In this document: positions 13,450-25,612 of the stretch, in pieces | Numbering within the stretch: position 1 is the stretch's first letter | Layout of the letters: each line of letters opens with the position of its first letter | Position numbers and translations under genes: made by a program | DNA from: Megamerina dolium | Lineage: Eukaryota > Arthropoda > Insecta > Diptera > Megamerinidae | Direction of reading: 5' to 3' | NCBI GenBank assembly: GCA_963854835.1 | Contig: OY978526.1 | Coordinates: forward strand, 13,099,277-13,163,276 | Length of the DNA stretch: 64,000 nt | The notes under the pieces: model-generated | Told to the model about the DNA's origin: nothing | The model's input: the letters and a program-made list of their open reading frames with translations, nothing else | The model's database searches: none

Positions 13450-14440
13450 ACATTTCGAATGATACATTTTTGTCACTTTCGATGCAATAAAATTAAGATT
13501 TTTTCATTCTTATCACATTCAATACGTTTACATCCACATATCCAAAAAAAATGGTGCGACTTGAAAATTCTTAACCTAAAATTTCGATCAACGTACTACG
13601 TGGTTTTTAAAAATTCCCCAAGTTTCAAAGAGATCCACTGAAAAATAATGATGCCATCCATACAAATAGTTCGAGTCATTTCAAAAAATTGGCATTATTT
13701 AAATGGGGGCTATGAATATTTATGAACCGAATAACTTCAAACTTTGTATGTAATATTACTCTGGTCGAAAAATAAGATTTATAAAGTTTCATAACAATAG
13801 ATTGAAAAATAATCACATCTTCCATATAAATTTGTCGATGTGTTTTAAAAAATTTTTAATTTTGTATAGGAGCTATGTTTATTTATACACAGAATTACTT
13901 CAAAATTTTTCTGAAGGGCTATTTTTGATGAAAAATAAGATTTCCGGAATTTCATATCCATAACTTTAAAAAATCTTTTTTTTTTTTTTTTTTTTTTTAT
14001 TAGAGAGATTGTCGTCAAATTTTGTATAAAGTACGATTTTAGTGAAAAAAGGAATAAGATTCCATTGTTTTAGAATTATGCATTGAAAAATAATATATGT
14101 AATAATTTATCGATTTATTTTTAAAACATTGCAGTACTATAAAAATAAGTTTAAAACAAAAATTAAAATTTTATATTGGAGCTATGTTTACTTAAAAACG
14201 AAATGACTTCCAACTTTGTATAAAAAACTATATCAGTCTAAAAATATGATTCCTAAAATTCGATGATAATAATACATTGGAAAATAAACATTCATTACAC
14301 AAAAATTTCGCAACTTATTAAAAAAAAACCAAAATTTTGCCTGACACCTATGGAGAGTACTATTTTGATGATAAGATAAAATTCACAAGGTTTTACCAAT
14401 ATTTATTAAGAATAATAATAACCTTTGAATTGCTCGTACT
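13450..14440. repeat. degenerate tandem array, period about 155-165 bp
   Basis: A unit containing ACTTCAAACTTTGTAT, then GAAAAATAAGATT, then CATTGAAAAATAA recurs with divergence. The first element is seen near 13732, 13888, 14008 and 14206; the last is seen near 13639, 13803, 14083 and 14276. Spacing is irregular because of a poly-T insertion near 13978-14000. It has no coding content and resembles a decayed satellite. Confidence 0.6.
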
Positions 14441-14613
14441 CAATTGAATGGAAAATAATTTATCTCTACCATTTAAAGTACCACAAGGATGCAACTAGAG
14501 TATAAATTCCTCATTGTATCATATTATGTTTAAAATCCCCTTTGCTATACAAATGCTGATTATCATTTAAGATACTACTTTCAAAGCGTACCAAAAAAAA
14601 AAAAAAAACACAA

Positions 14614-14644
<31 letters not shown>

Positions 14645-15483
14645 CAGAAATAGACAAACAAACAAAAAATCCGAACCGAAGAAAAACAAAAGTGAAAAAC
14701 TTTTTTATGTCATTCGCAATTCGCAATGTCTTATCTTCTACATATACCTGCATATATTTTTTGTGTTTTATGAAATGATTTTTTGTGTTCTTGCCTAGGC
14801 AAAAACAACAACAACAACAACAACTTTCACTAACAACTTCCGGTGATGAGCGATAACTCGCTTCTTACTGAATTACCACTTCAAAAACACCCACTTACAT
14901 ATGTCTGTACACATGCTTACATGTTTTTGTATTTGACATGTGTGTGTGTGTGTGTGTGTGTGTGAGACTATAGACTATACAAAAATTTTACCTGTATAAA
15001 AACATACGCATACAATCACACATACATTCTCTTAGACAAATGGCATATGTGTTGACATTGTTACGCCGTGTAGGCAGAACCAGAAGTACACATAAGACAT
15101 TTGCGCAAAAGTACATAGATATTTGTAGGTACATACGAATATGTGTGGCATAATTTTGGGCACAACATGATTGTAATGATATTTTTCTCTTTCACATTTT
15201 TATGTTTTGCTTTTTTTTTTTGGTTTCTGTTTTGCACAAATTATTTACATACACCGAAAGATGGTAAATTATTTTATTACATTTACTTACTTATTGTATG
15301 TGTATATGATGACATTTGTTTGAAGTAGCAGCAAGGCCATATGTACGCATATACGTAATCCAACTCTTATGCTTGACATAATGGCTTACTTACTGCACTA
15401 TTTCAACAGTGGGACCATCAAGCGAGGAAACATCACTTTAATGTATTTTATTTTATCTTTATTATTATTACACGTGCTACTAC

Positions 15484-15526
<43 letters not shown>

Positions 15527-16127
15527 GTTTGCTTGCTTTTTATTATTCTTTTGAAAATTCACCTAAGATAGATAGATGGATGTTTTTGAAGGTAAAGTTT
15601 ACCAAAATGTACAACAGCACACCCATTGCACGTGCCCGAATGTCCATTTGCTCATATGTGTGTGTGTGTGTGTGTGTGTTAGTACATGAGCATGTTCATT
15701 TTACACCACTCAAACAAATTTCCCAGCATCAAATGAATATACAAGCAAACGAACCACAGCATATTTGTTCTAGAAGTATATTTTCATACGAATACTACGA
15801 CGTGTATGAAAAGGTAAAAGAAAATAACTTCACGTACTATTAACTCACAACAGTTTTTGGTGCTTTATATATGTATACCTTTTTAGTTTATTATTATTAT
15901 ATGTTTTTTTTTTTCTTTTGCCTTTTTTCTTTTTATATTTATAATAATACTTTTTGTTTTCTTATAAATATAAATCCTTTTACTTACTAGTTGCTAGTTG
16001 CGAGTAATGGGAAATTTAAACATTTTCAAGTCATATTATATATAGGCACCATATTGTACAATGATAATACAATGAATTTTTCTTCATAGAACAGCCTGGA
16101 AAATATATGTATATAGATTTAGAATTG
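14441..16127. other. gene-free region rich in microsatellites
   Basis: It holds (CA)n at 14608-14641, (CAA)n at 14806-14823, (GT)n at 14939-14965, a long (ATT)n at about 15481-15526 and (GT)n at 15657-15680. Short frames encoding poly-Leu or His/Cys-rich peptides come from these repeats. No gene is supported. Confidence 0.65.
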
Positions 16128-16190
16128 AGGTTAGGTTAGGTGTTGTTAGTATTGAAAGAGACATCCGGTCTAGGGCAAAAGGCTTATGGG
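16128..16190 (-). mobile_element. third non-LTR-type 3' tail, opposite orientation
   Basis: Read on the minus strand, this piece ends in CACCTAACCTAACC and is preceded by GCCTTTTGCCCTAGACC and GTCTCTTTCAATACTAACAA. That resembles the tail of the element at 16682-17105 (a GGCCTTT block followed by a CCTAA run). It is short and diverged, so the assignment is tentative. Confidence 0.4.
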
Positions 16191-16681
16191 AGGTAAAATG
16201 TTCCAAATATTTACATATAATAAAAAACTTTCACCTTTGCATTGAGTAATTGGTAATATTTTCAACAATAAATTTTTTTTTTCAGTTTTGGAAAGAGTAT
16301 AATGGCATTAGGAATCAAATTACATAAAATGAATGTATATAATTTTATTTCATAACTCGTCTGTGAACTAGTGCATAGATTCGGTGAAAAGTTACTTCTT
16401 TTTCTTCTTCTTCTTCTTTTAACTACACCTATTTTCACAAATTTCTAATCCAGCTGACTCAAATGTTGCCACTTTGGAGATAATTCAAAGACAAAAAATT
16501 TTTGGCATGCAAAAAAATCAAGTTGAATAACTTTCATGGCAGATTTTTGAACTTTAGTCGCTTTTGAAACAGTATTGAAGGGCTTAGACCATCCACACAA
16601 ATTTCATCTACCGCCTTCCAAAAAAAGATGGACGGATTCACCCATCTTTAGGACGGTGAAAGTGCTGTGGGCCACACTCAG

Positions 16682-17105
16682 AAAGAAACTCTCGCCTCAC
16701 TGACCTTAACAGAAAAGATATCTTGACCTATTTTGGAGTGGTTACCGGCCGCTGCCCTATAGGAATTCACGCAGCGAGAATGGGCTTAGGCCATCTCGTG
16801 CATGACTACTGCAGAAGCTGCAGAGATGAGAAGAAACTCGAGACCGTCTCACATCTGCAGGGTACCTGCCGTGCTTTGTGCAAAAGACGCAAAAAATGCC
16901 TGGGATATTACCAGTTAAATGAGTTAGCCCCCCCTATCAGTGGTTGATATTGGCAACCTCCTAAATTTCGTCAAAAGTTCTGGTTGATTCGACATAGTAG
17001 AGTAGGAATATTCGCGTGGTACCACAATGGGCCTTTCTCTGGCCTACGTGTGTCCTTTTTTGAGAGGGCAGCCACTCTAACCTAACCTAACCTAACCTAA
17101 CCTAG
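16682..17105 (+). mobile_element. 3' end of a non-LTR retrotransposon with (CCTAA)n tail
   Basis: From about 16686 the plus strand encodes the last ~87 codons of a non-LTR reverse-transcriptase protein: NSRLTDLNRKDILTYFG, then GRCPIGIHAARMGL, then a Cys/His cluster with CRSCRDEKK and SHLQGTCRALCKRR, with a stop at about 16945. This is the C-terminal tail typical of insect Jockey-like elements. A 3' untranslated stretch follows, containing CACAATGGGCCTTTCTCTGG and GAGAGGGCAGCC, then five CCTAA-type units at about 17077-17105. The upstream part is missing or decayed, so this is a 5'-truncated copy. Confidence 0.75.
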
Positions 17106-17305
17106 CCTAGACCACTTCCTCACATTATCTTTTGATTATGCGTAATAACTTTGTTTACCGTTGGCTTCAACTAACTCTCCAATTATCGATCCAAGAACAC
17201 ATTCTCTATTCTCTCTATTCTCTATTCTATTCTTTTATTAAATTTAAATTTTTCTCTAAAGAAAGTGCTTCTTATCTAAACTTTTTATAAAGTAAGGATT
17301 GCAGC

Positions 17306-17664
17306 GTGGGTGCCGTAGCTCAGTGGTTAGTGCGTTGGTCTTCTGATCTGTAGGTCGTAGGTTCAATTCTCGGCTGAAGCATAACAAAATAAAAAACCAG
17401 CCGGCAAGAATTTGCAATTTTTCCAGCAGTAACAACTATCCAAGAAATGCTTCTTAAAAGAGCTCTATGCCAAAACTTAATTCAAGTGATGTCACAAGGG
17501 TTCTGCCCTTCGGAACCGGCTAATATAAGTAGGTTCCTTCTAATGCTGTCCAAATTTAACACGCACAAAAGTATTGGAAGAGAAGCTTGGTGGTATCACA
17601 ATGGGCCTTTCTGGTCTAAGTGTGTCCTCTCAGAGAGAGGGCAGTCACATAACCTAACCTAACC
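17306..17664 (+). mobile_element. tRNA-derived SINE with a LINE-like 3' tail, full length
   Basis: The 5' part has RNA polymerase III promoter boxes: A box TAGCTCAGTGG at 17316-17326 and B box GGTTCAATTCT at 17360-17370, spaced as in a tRNA. The anticodon arm is too degenerate for a working tRNA. A unique body of about 200 bp follows. The last ~85 bp (GGTATCACAATGGGCC through GAGAGAGGGCAGTC) match the untranslated end of the non-LTR element at 16682-17105, and both end in CCTAA repeats. Direct repeats TAAGGATTGCAGC (17293-17305) and TAAGGACTGCAGC (17665-17677) flank it, 12 of 13 bases matching, so head, body and tail integrated as one unit. Confidence 0.85.
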
Positions 17665-17677
17665 TAAGGACTGCAGC

Positions 17678-19959
17678 ATTACTGGAAAAGCAAGAGCACC
17701 TCTCATCGCCTGCAGCCACATTAAATAGACCAGAAAAAAAAAGCAAAAATAAATAAATCAAATAAATACATATTTCAAATGCATTGCTTCCAAAGATCAA
17801 ATTGAAACAAATCACTTTCAATACTTTTCAATAACCTTTCAATTAAATGCTCAAAATGCGATTAGTTTGCTACATCCTATTTAAGTTGTACTTGTATTTA
17901 GCAAGAACAAAAAAATCAATACAAAAAAAAATATAAACAAAAACAAAAAATACATCAACAACAACAACAACGATTGACAAGATTTACAGTTGCAACAAAA
18001 ACTACTGCTGTCTGCGAGAACTTAAAAATTAAAATCTCAGAGACAACCATAACAACAACCAGTACAACAACAACAACAATAAAAACAACTGGAAATATAA
18101 AAGTTTTCAACATTTTCGAATGCTTTGAAATAAAAGAATTACAGCATTTATAGTTAATCTCTTGAGTAAACACAATGTGCCTATGTTTGTTTTTTTATTG
18201 AAGTGTCTGTCTATTGTGGAAAATGGTATCTAATGGTAGTTGCTGAAAGCTATGTATGTAGATATGAAGGTACCTCTACATACATATGGGCACGTCTTAT
18301 AGATGTTGTGGGTGTTAAAAAATGTCTTAAAAGCCTTTTATAACCTTTTCTTTGAATCTACCTACATGAACATAAGTTTAAGCATGAATGTGGTATGAAT
18401 ATATTGAATTTAGGTACATACATAACTACATGGACATGTGTTCTGTTGTGATCATCAAGAAGCAAGCACCTCTTTACATTGGCCTACTGCAATGACAATA
18501 GATAGTTTTAACTTATTGTTGGTCGCTCCACCTGTGTGAACCTCAATTCATCCTTTGTTCCCTAATGCATTTCTTAAGCTTAGTAAGAGAAAACACACAA
18601 ATCTCTCAGTTTGTTAAGCTTTCTTATTTGTTTATTTTTATTTATACATTTTTTTTTTTTGTCTTTCTTTCTTAATGCCATACCAAGGTTATGGATTAAA
18701 AACATCAACTTAACCTTTAGTATCGTTTTTATTAAATAAATTAAACACATACACCATACCTGATGTCTATAAGCTGTAGAATATGTGAATTTACTTTTTT
18801 CCATTTTATTTATTTATTTAACTTTTTTTTTTTTTATTTTTGCTGCTTTTTTGTTGATGTCCTTTTTATACAAGTTTTTTGTATTTCAATAAACGTGTAA
18901 GTATATTTTTGTACTTATTTACTCTTTTTCTATTTGTTCACTTTTATTTAGGTCACGTACTTAATGTTTTAGTTACTACAATCTTACTATTACTTGTTCA
19001 TATATATATATAATTGCATGTTGCTGCTTTCTATTTTTCATCTCACTCTATTTTATTTCATTCTTTTTAATTTTTCTTGCTAAAATATTAAGTATATAAA
19101 CGTAATTACAACAATAACAATAATATTACTATTTACTCCCAAATAGAAAAAGAAATTTCAAATATTGTTAATTCATTATTCTGCATCGGTAATTCAGAAA
19201 TTGTTTTATTGAATGGCCACGATTTTTTCATAGACCGTGGGGAAAACTGTTTTATAAGTTTTATTGCTAGCACGCTCCAATTAAAAATATCGCGTGAGTT
19301 AACGCCCAACATAGGCAAACGAATAGAATGTCTTTATCTTGACTTTAACATTTTCTCTTTCATATTCGCTTTAAAACATCTTTATTTGATTTATTTCTTT
19401 AATATACGAGCAGTCTCCTGTTTTCGACCTTCTTAAAACCTTCTTCTTGAAAAGTAATTTATGTGAAACTAATCTTGACTTTCGATAATGACCATCTCAT
19501 TTGATGCAAGTAACCGGCTAAAGTGTTGAGTAAATATACCATGCATATTGCATTATGCAGGGTATAAAAATTTGAAGAAGTTGAAGAACACATATGTACT
19601 TCGTAATAAAATTTAAGCAATTTTCTCTTTACAATTGCCGACGATTGTGTTGATGTGTCATCATGATGAAGAAATTCTTTTTCGTCGTCAAATGTAGCCA
19701 TTTTGTTTTCAATGCATCACTAAATCTGACATTTTCCCGATAGTCGTGGAAATTGATGATTTTTGACAATTAGAAAACAATGTGAAAGACCTTTCCCGCT
19801 AATTTAATGGCAAATGCGATATAAAGTTCAGATTTTTATCAAATTTAAAGAACCTCAATTTTGTAAAGAATTCACCCTAAGATGAAGCGACAGGGAGTAA
19901 GAGAGTAAGTGTGTTTGGGGTAGAAATTGTAGTAGAAGAATTAATGGGAGTCAGTTATA
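17678..19959. other. gene-free region
   Basis: AT-rich DNA with CAA runs near 17957 and 18070, poly-T stretches near 18650 and 18825, and no recognisable coding or RNA gene. Confidence 0.6.
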
Positions 19960-20484
19960 GCCTAGACAGACGGCAGCCTAATTCCGGATTACCGAGTTAA
20001 TTCGAATTAACTCGGGCATTAACTGCAGCTAATCCTCATTAACTATATGAGTTAATTCTCAAAATAAAAGAGGATTAGGGCAATTTGCGATGGCAACACT
20101 GCTGAAAATTGTCTATTGTGAATTTGTCTCGATCCATTTTACAAAATATTAAGCGTGTTCGCTAACAAAAAACGTTCAACAATTGTTAACAGTTTTCAAC
20201 ATGAAAAGCGTTGGCGAACAAATAAATCCAGCTGCCAATTACGAACTGTGAATGTCAATTTACAAGTTTCTGATAGTTTTCAGTACACGTACTTCTTGTA
20301 GATTTTCTCATATCGAGAGTGACAGATGGCAGAAATTGATAGTGATAGTAATGTAACTGAGCAGACCTATTAAAACAGCAATCAGCTGTTTAGTTAATCC
20401 GCAAATACTGCCGTCTGTCAGGTTAATATTTTATTCGGATTAAGTGCGCCGGTAATCCGGAATTAGGCTGCCGTCTGTCTAGGC
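19960..20484. mobile_element. 525-bp MITE-like element with perfect 35-bp terminal inverted repeats
   Basis: The 35 bases at 19960-19994 (starting GCCTAGACAGACGGCAGCC, ending GGATTACCG) are repeated exactly in inverted orientation at 20450-20484. The inside has no transposase reading frame. A second partial copy of the end motif, GCCGTCTGTCAGGTTAAT, lies internally at about 20410. Flanks share TTATA but are offset by two bases, so the target duplication is not settled. The perfect ends suggest recent activity; I cannot assign a superfamily. Confidence 0.85.
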
Positions 20485-23400
20485 CATTATACATATTATC
20501 TCACAACAAGCAATTCTAAAGCAATTATGAAGTTATTTATAAATTTTCAGGTAATTCTAAGTTCTTTTTGTAGCGTAGCCTCAATAAGAAGCAAAAATTG
20601 GTATGAAGTATGTTCATAAAAATGTTTATTAGCGAAAATGAATAGAAGAGAGGATGCCTTTTGTATAAAGGCATCGATTTTGTTCTGGAGTCCCTATAAA
20701 GAATTATAATAGGAGGTAAATCTGTTCACCAAACATGTTGAGAAGAAGAAAAATAATGGGGAACAATCATCGATTTTATTCCTCCACGAGCGATTCTAGT
20801 CATTTCAATGTGTACTTGAATGTTTCTTTAAGCTTACATATGAAATACCATCTGACCGAGCCAACATCTATCCACAATACATGTAGAAATGTTTATGGCG
20901 CCTGGTGGTCAAAACCATTATTTCATTTCATTTTCCATTCATTCAATTATTTCGCTAAAAAAAAAGAACCTACAACTAAATTGATAAAGAAAATATGTTT
21001 GTCAAATTAAAATAATTCCAGAAGTAGGAAATTTATTAAAAACGACAGCAGCCAATTGGCTTTTGCCATGCATCATATACTTGGAAACTTATGAAGCGTA
21101 ACAGATATTAAACAGCAAGTGATTATAATTTAATTGAAAATCAAACAGAATGTACCAACAAGAAAAACAAATAGACGTTGACATTTTGTACTCCATACTA
21201 TCAGCGATACTACTACTACTACCACTACTACTACTGCTACTATGGACTACTGCTACCAATATATTGACATAGTTAAGAGAACTTCATTTGAACGCATTAT
21301 TGTACTCATGTACAATATGTTACAAAAAACAGATGTATATATTATTGGCAGAACACAACAATGTCATCAACTCGATTACTTCCTACGTATGTAGCTACAT
21401 GTTGTACTACAATATGAAGTAATAAGCAAAGGAGTGGGACCAGATCTTATTAAAATAATAATAATAAAAATAATAATAATAATAATAACAACAACAACAA
21501 CAATAACAACTGAATTTAATGAAACACTCTTGGTGGTCACCTAACTACATACATAGATGGTAAGGTACTTGTATTCAGAGGTAGCATCTACAACATGCTA
21601 TGAAAACCACAAACATGTACCTAAGTACATTATGTATGTATGTATCATCCAATAAAGGAAACATTCGCGAAATGAAACTTTGAAATTGAAAAAACTTTTT
21701 CGAATTTTTTTTTTCTAATTTGAAAAGATGAAACTAAATTGTTGCACTTTTGTTTTCGAGTTTTTTTTTTTTATTTTTGTGGGGGAATTTATTTTAAATA
21801 GCCCAAACAGCATTATCATCATCAATAGCATCAGCAGGTAATGTGATATTTGGAGAGAGGAATCAATTTTAAAATGAAGTTCAATATGTCTAGTCAAACA
21901 ACGAACCAATATATTGTATTATAGTCTTTTAAGCACGATTATTAAAAGAATTTAGACAAAATTTTTTAAATGAGATTAAGGGGGGAATAGGATTTTTTAA
22001 TTTGTTCTTTTTTTCGAAATTTTTTTATGATTTTTTTAATTTTTTAATAATATCTCAAGAATGTTGTGTCTAAATTTCAAGTCAATCGGAGCAAAATTGA
22101 CAAAGTTATGACTATTTTTATACCTGTCGGATCAACTGACACCATGCGTATAGGCCGAGCAGAGTAGGAAGCTGAAAAACAAACAAAAGAAGGCAATAAT
22201 TCATTGCAGACAAGAGCAAAAATATGCTTTGGACATCATAGATGATTGCAACATCCTTTATGGACCTGGTATTGATGATTCAGTGTGAGGTAAGTCGGTA
22301 GAACTAGCTTATGAACGTTTCATCCCAATTTTTTTAGTGTTCAAAACTTTAAAACGTTTTTCCCACAACTCACGTTTTCAAAGTCGGTGTCCCTCATAAC
22401 TTCAAAACTACTGAACCGATCGTTTTGAAATTTTGAACACTATTTCTGTACATTTTTTTTTCAAATTTGTTAATTTTTTTCATTTTACAATAACAGAATA
22501 ACATATAATAATTTCACAAAAAAAAAATCGCGGTTTTTCCCAAAAAGTGAAAAATTGAAATTTCAAAAAATTCCCCCATCGTTACCTTTGCAAAGCGATT
22601 ATCTTACGATATATTTTGATTTTTTGATTTCAGATGATCCAGCACCGATTTATGTGGGACACCGCAATTCAACTTTTTTCCAAGGCGCTTCAGAATAATT
22701 GCTGCCATTGGCGTATTTTTTAATATTTCTCCATGAAAATTTTACACAATATTCTTCAAATGTCATAATATGATTTACCATTGATTTGAATAAATAGATT
22801 TTAACTGTTTCATTAAAAAAAATCACAAAAATTTATCTTAAGTTGTGGTTTTATATTTTCAGCAGTGTCCTATTTGTCGAAAAGTATTTCATAACTTCTT
22901 CGACAACTCCAAATATAATAAAGATTAGGAAAACTGATACCAATGTACCAATGGTCTAAAATTAATTACAATTCTGAATATAACAACAAAATTTGAACAT
23001 CGAAATGGTATTATTATATATTACATTTCGTACCCTTTGAAAAATCTCTTTCTACCAACCAATTTCACTCACTCCCAACGTAAGTATTCACATCTTGGTA
23101 TGAGTTTTTATAAACAATACAGTATTGAGTTAATGACAATATGAAATTACATGATTCCAACAACATTCATACTACGTATAATATAAGAGGGTCACATAGC
23201 AATTTTTAAAATATCATCCACTTTCATAACAAGACATTTTCATTAGGAGAGTAATTTTAAAATATCCTTATGGCTTGGCAAACAATATCGTTATTAAATG
23301 TTATACTCGTACATAGGAAGAATAGCTATATGTATGTGTAGCATTGCGTAAAGAAATACTATTTTTAAAAGTTTCAATTATATTACGCTCGATAATTGCT

Positions 23401-23693
23401 TGTGTTGTACTTATTCTATTATATGGTATTTTTTCTATGTGGTGATTTTTTTTATTGTACTTTATACCTGCTATTGAGAAAAAATATAAATATAGTTATT
23501 CCTCTGTTACATTATTGTACAGATTTGCGGGTAATTAACACATTAAAGTGTTCCAATTTAAGCGCAATAAATATTCGAAATAAAAATGCCAATAGTTACA
23601 GAGAGAAAAGATAACGCAAAATAAAATAATAAGTAAGTATACAATAAAATAATTAAATATCCAATTAAAAATATAAGAATTCCTTACATTAAA
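20485..23693. other. gene-free region with unassigned repeat-like segments
   Basis: No gene supported. It contains ACT and AAT/ACA runs at about 21213-21240 and 21457-21510. The 22070-22700 segment, with AAAGTTATGAC, CTACTGAACCGATCG and similar phrases, looks like a decayed repeat rather than unique sequence, but no ends or coding parts could be defined. Confidence 0.5.
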
Positions 23694-23918
23694 CTAATAA
23701 AACAAAATTATACCACTCGTGAATATTTTTATGTTATCCAATTTCCTGTATGTTGTTTGCATCAACTCCCCCGTTGAAAACCCTAACTCGACAGCATTCG
23801 AATAATGTTCATGTGTTGGTAAGCAATTGACGAACCGATCGATCTCTTTGAAAGAGTAAGAATCATCGTCGTAATACATAGAATTTGAACGTACTGTACT
23901 ATCTTTCCATTGAACCAT
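23694..23918 (-). CDS. possible coding exon, unidentified
   Basis: A minus-strand frame starts at an ATG in excellent context (CAGCCATGG) at 23918 and encodes 74 aa including RSNSMYYDDDSYSFKEIDRF and LPTHEHYSNAVELGFSTGEL. The composition is protein-like (mixed charged, aromatic and serine residues), and this ~165-bp stretch is visibly richer in G+C than the surrounding DNA. A splice acceptor (TTTAATTTTAG) lies about 30 bases upstream on the same strand. The last ~15 residues look like read-through, so the exon may end near TGGTATAA at about 23705 or earlier. I recognise no family. It could be the first coding exon of a gene extending leftwards across the gene-free region. Confidence 0.35.
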   Translation of the reverse strand: MVQWKDSTVRSNSMYYDDDSYSFKEIDRFVNCLPTHEHYSNAVELGFSTGELMQTTYRKLDNIKIFTSGIILFY

Positions 23919-23995
23919 GGCTGAAGCTCACCAACATCATGTAACATTCTAAAATTAAACAACTTAAAGCAGGAACAAAAGAACATATTTATCAA

Positions 23996-25037
23996 TAAAA
24001 ATTATAGTATGTGTACGGTAATTATCTAAGAATATGCCAAAGTAACATTTAATAATAATAATAACTCTAGATTTAACAAGATCCTAGATTTCTTATTTTC
24101 ATCTTTCACATTCTACAAGTAAACGCATATCCACATCGACATCGACTCTATAGGATATCATTACTATCGTGACATTGTGTTGTGCAATTATCTCATCACC
24201 CATCCACACGACCACAAAGTCATCTATTTTAACAATAGCAACAACATATTTTTTTATTATTTGTTATAATTTTAACGTTTTTATTACCTCATAACGTGTA
24301 CGTAAGGGTTGAGATTATAATGGTAACTTGGCTATTTTCACCCCTTTCATATTGTAGTGGCTTCTTTGTTTTCTCTCTTTGTGATGGCTTCTGTTGTTTC
24401 ATTTACATATGTCTGTCTGTATGTAATACATATGTACAAGTATGTGTATTAGATCTGTTTGAAAATTTAGCAGGTATATTTATGGGATTTGCAAAAAAAA
24501 AAACTATTTCCAGTATGTTCTTTTTTTTCATTTAAATTTATTCTGGCTAAAAAGTTTGTGGAAAAAAAAAATTGTTTAATAATTGTTTCAGCTAGCGAAA
24601 TAAGTTGGGAAAAAACTTTTTTAAATTATTTATAGTTAAATTATTTAATTTTTTTTCTTTAAAAATACTTTCAGCCCATATAAATATTAATTCGAAAATC
24701 GCATACATTTTTTAAACTTGACTAATGCAAGCATTAGGATATACGATAGCTACCTACTATTCCTGTTATGTTGTTGTTGTGTTATACTATTGCAATATGA
24801 CGCTTTGTGATTATAATTATCTTTACTACACAATCAAGTACACACTCACAAGCACAAATGATATATCGATGTGGTTAACATACTCGTATATATTTCTTAA
24901 ACGTTGTCACTGCTGATTTTAGATCAGGTTAATACAAACCGTGGCACGCGGAGCATAGTAGATATATATGGTACTTTATCTTGACAGCATTTTGACAAAT
25001 AACATTTAAACTTTATGTACTTCCATGCAACCTAAAA
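23996..25037. other. gene-free region
   Basis: No coding or RNA gene recognised; AT-rich with short simple runs. Confidence 0.55.
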
Positions 25038-25612
25038 CTGAAGCTCCATACCAAGTTTTTCAGGCGTTTCGGCTGAAAGATGATTTTGTGCAATTGTATG
25101 GAATCTGCTCCACAACTGAAGCCCGAAAAGCCTGAAAGATACCAAATTTCAACTTTCTTTCAGACTTGGAAGACTTTTAAGGCATCATCTGACAGATAAC
25201 TCATTCGAACATTAGTGCTGTCGAATATGATTATGATAATGGTGTAATCGATATCGCTTACCATATTTTAAAAGAATGTTACACAAATTTCACACAATAA
25301 AACACGAGAAAACGTTCTAATTATCTTAGTATTAATATAGAAAAAGTGAACAAACGTACTGTATCCATTAAAATTAAATCGTAAAATATCACTTTTATCG
25401 AATTTGCATTTTTAGTCGATATCTCATTTGTTCTCCTCCCTAAGAATGATATTTATAATGAAAATGTTTACAAATATTGACTGCGAAATGTCAAAACGAC
25501 AAATTTTATGTTTGATTTGCTCACCTAAAAACTCTGTAACGCCTGATAAACCTGAAAACCATCAACGACTTCGAAAGCTGTAACGCCTGAAAAACCTGGT
25601 ATGGAGCTTCAG
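25038..25612. mobile_element. 575-bp MITE-like element with 31-bp terminal inverted repeats
   Basis: The segment at 25038-25068 (starting CTGAAGCTCCATACCA, ending TTTTTCAGGCGTT) is repeated in inverted orientation at 25582-25612 with one mismatch. Diverged copies of the GCCTGAAA core also lie inside near 25128 and 25542. There is no transposase frame. Flanks CTAAAA and CTTAAG (on the mirrored side) hint that the repeat or target duplication extends slightly further. Confidence 0.8.

Noticed and set aside
15369..15554. Frame encoding a long leucine run
   Set aside because: It is the ATT/TTA microsatellite translated.
17077..17105. Interstitial telomere tract
   Set aside because: The CCTAA units are attached to retroelement 3' ends, occur in both orientations, and Diptera lack TTAGG telomeres.
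17306..17378. Functional tRNA gene
   Set aside because: A and B boxes are good, but the anticodon and acceptor stems do not pair properly, and the segment is the head of a SINE with target duplications.
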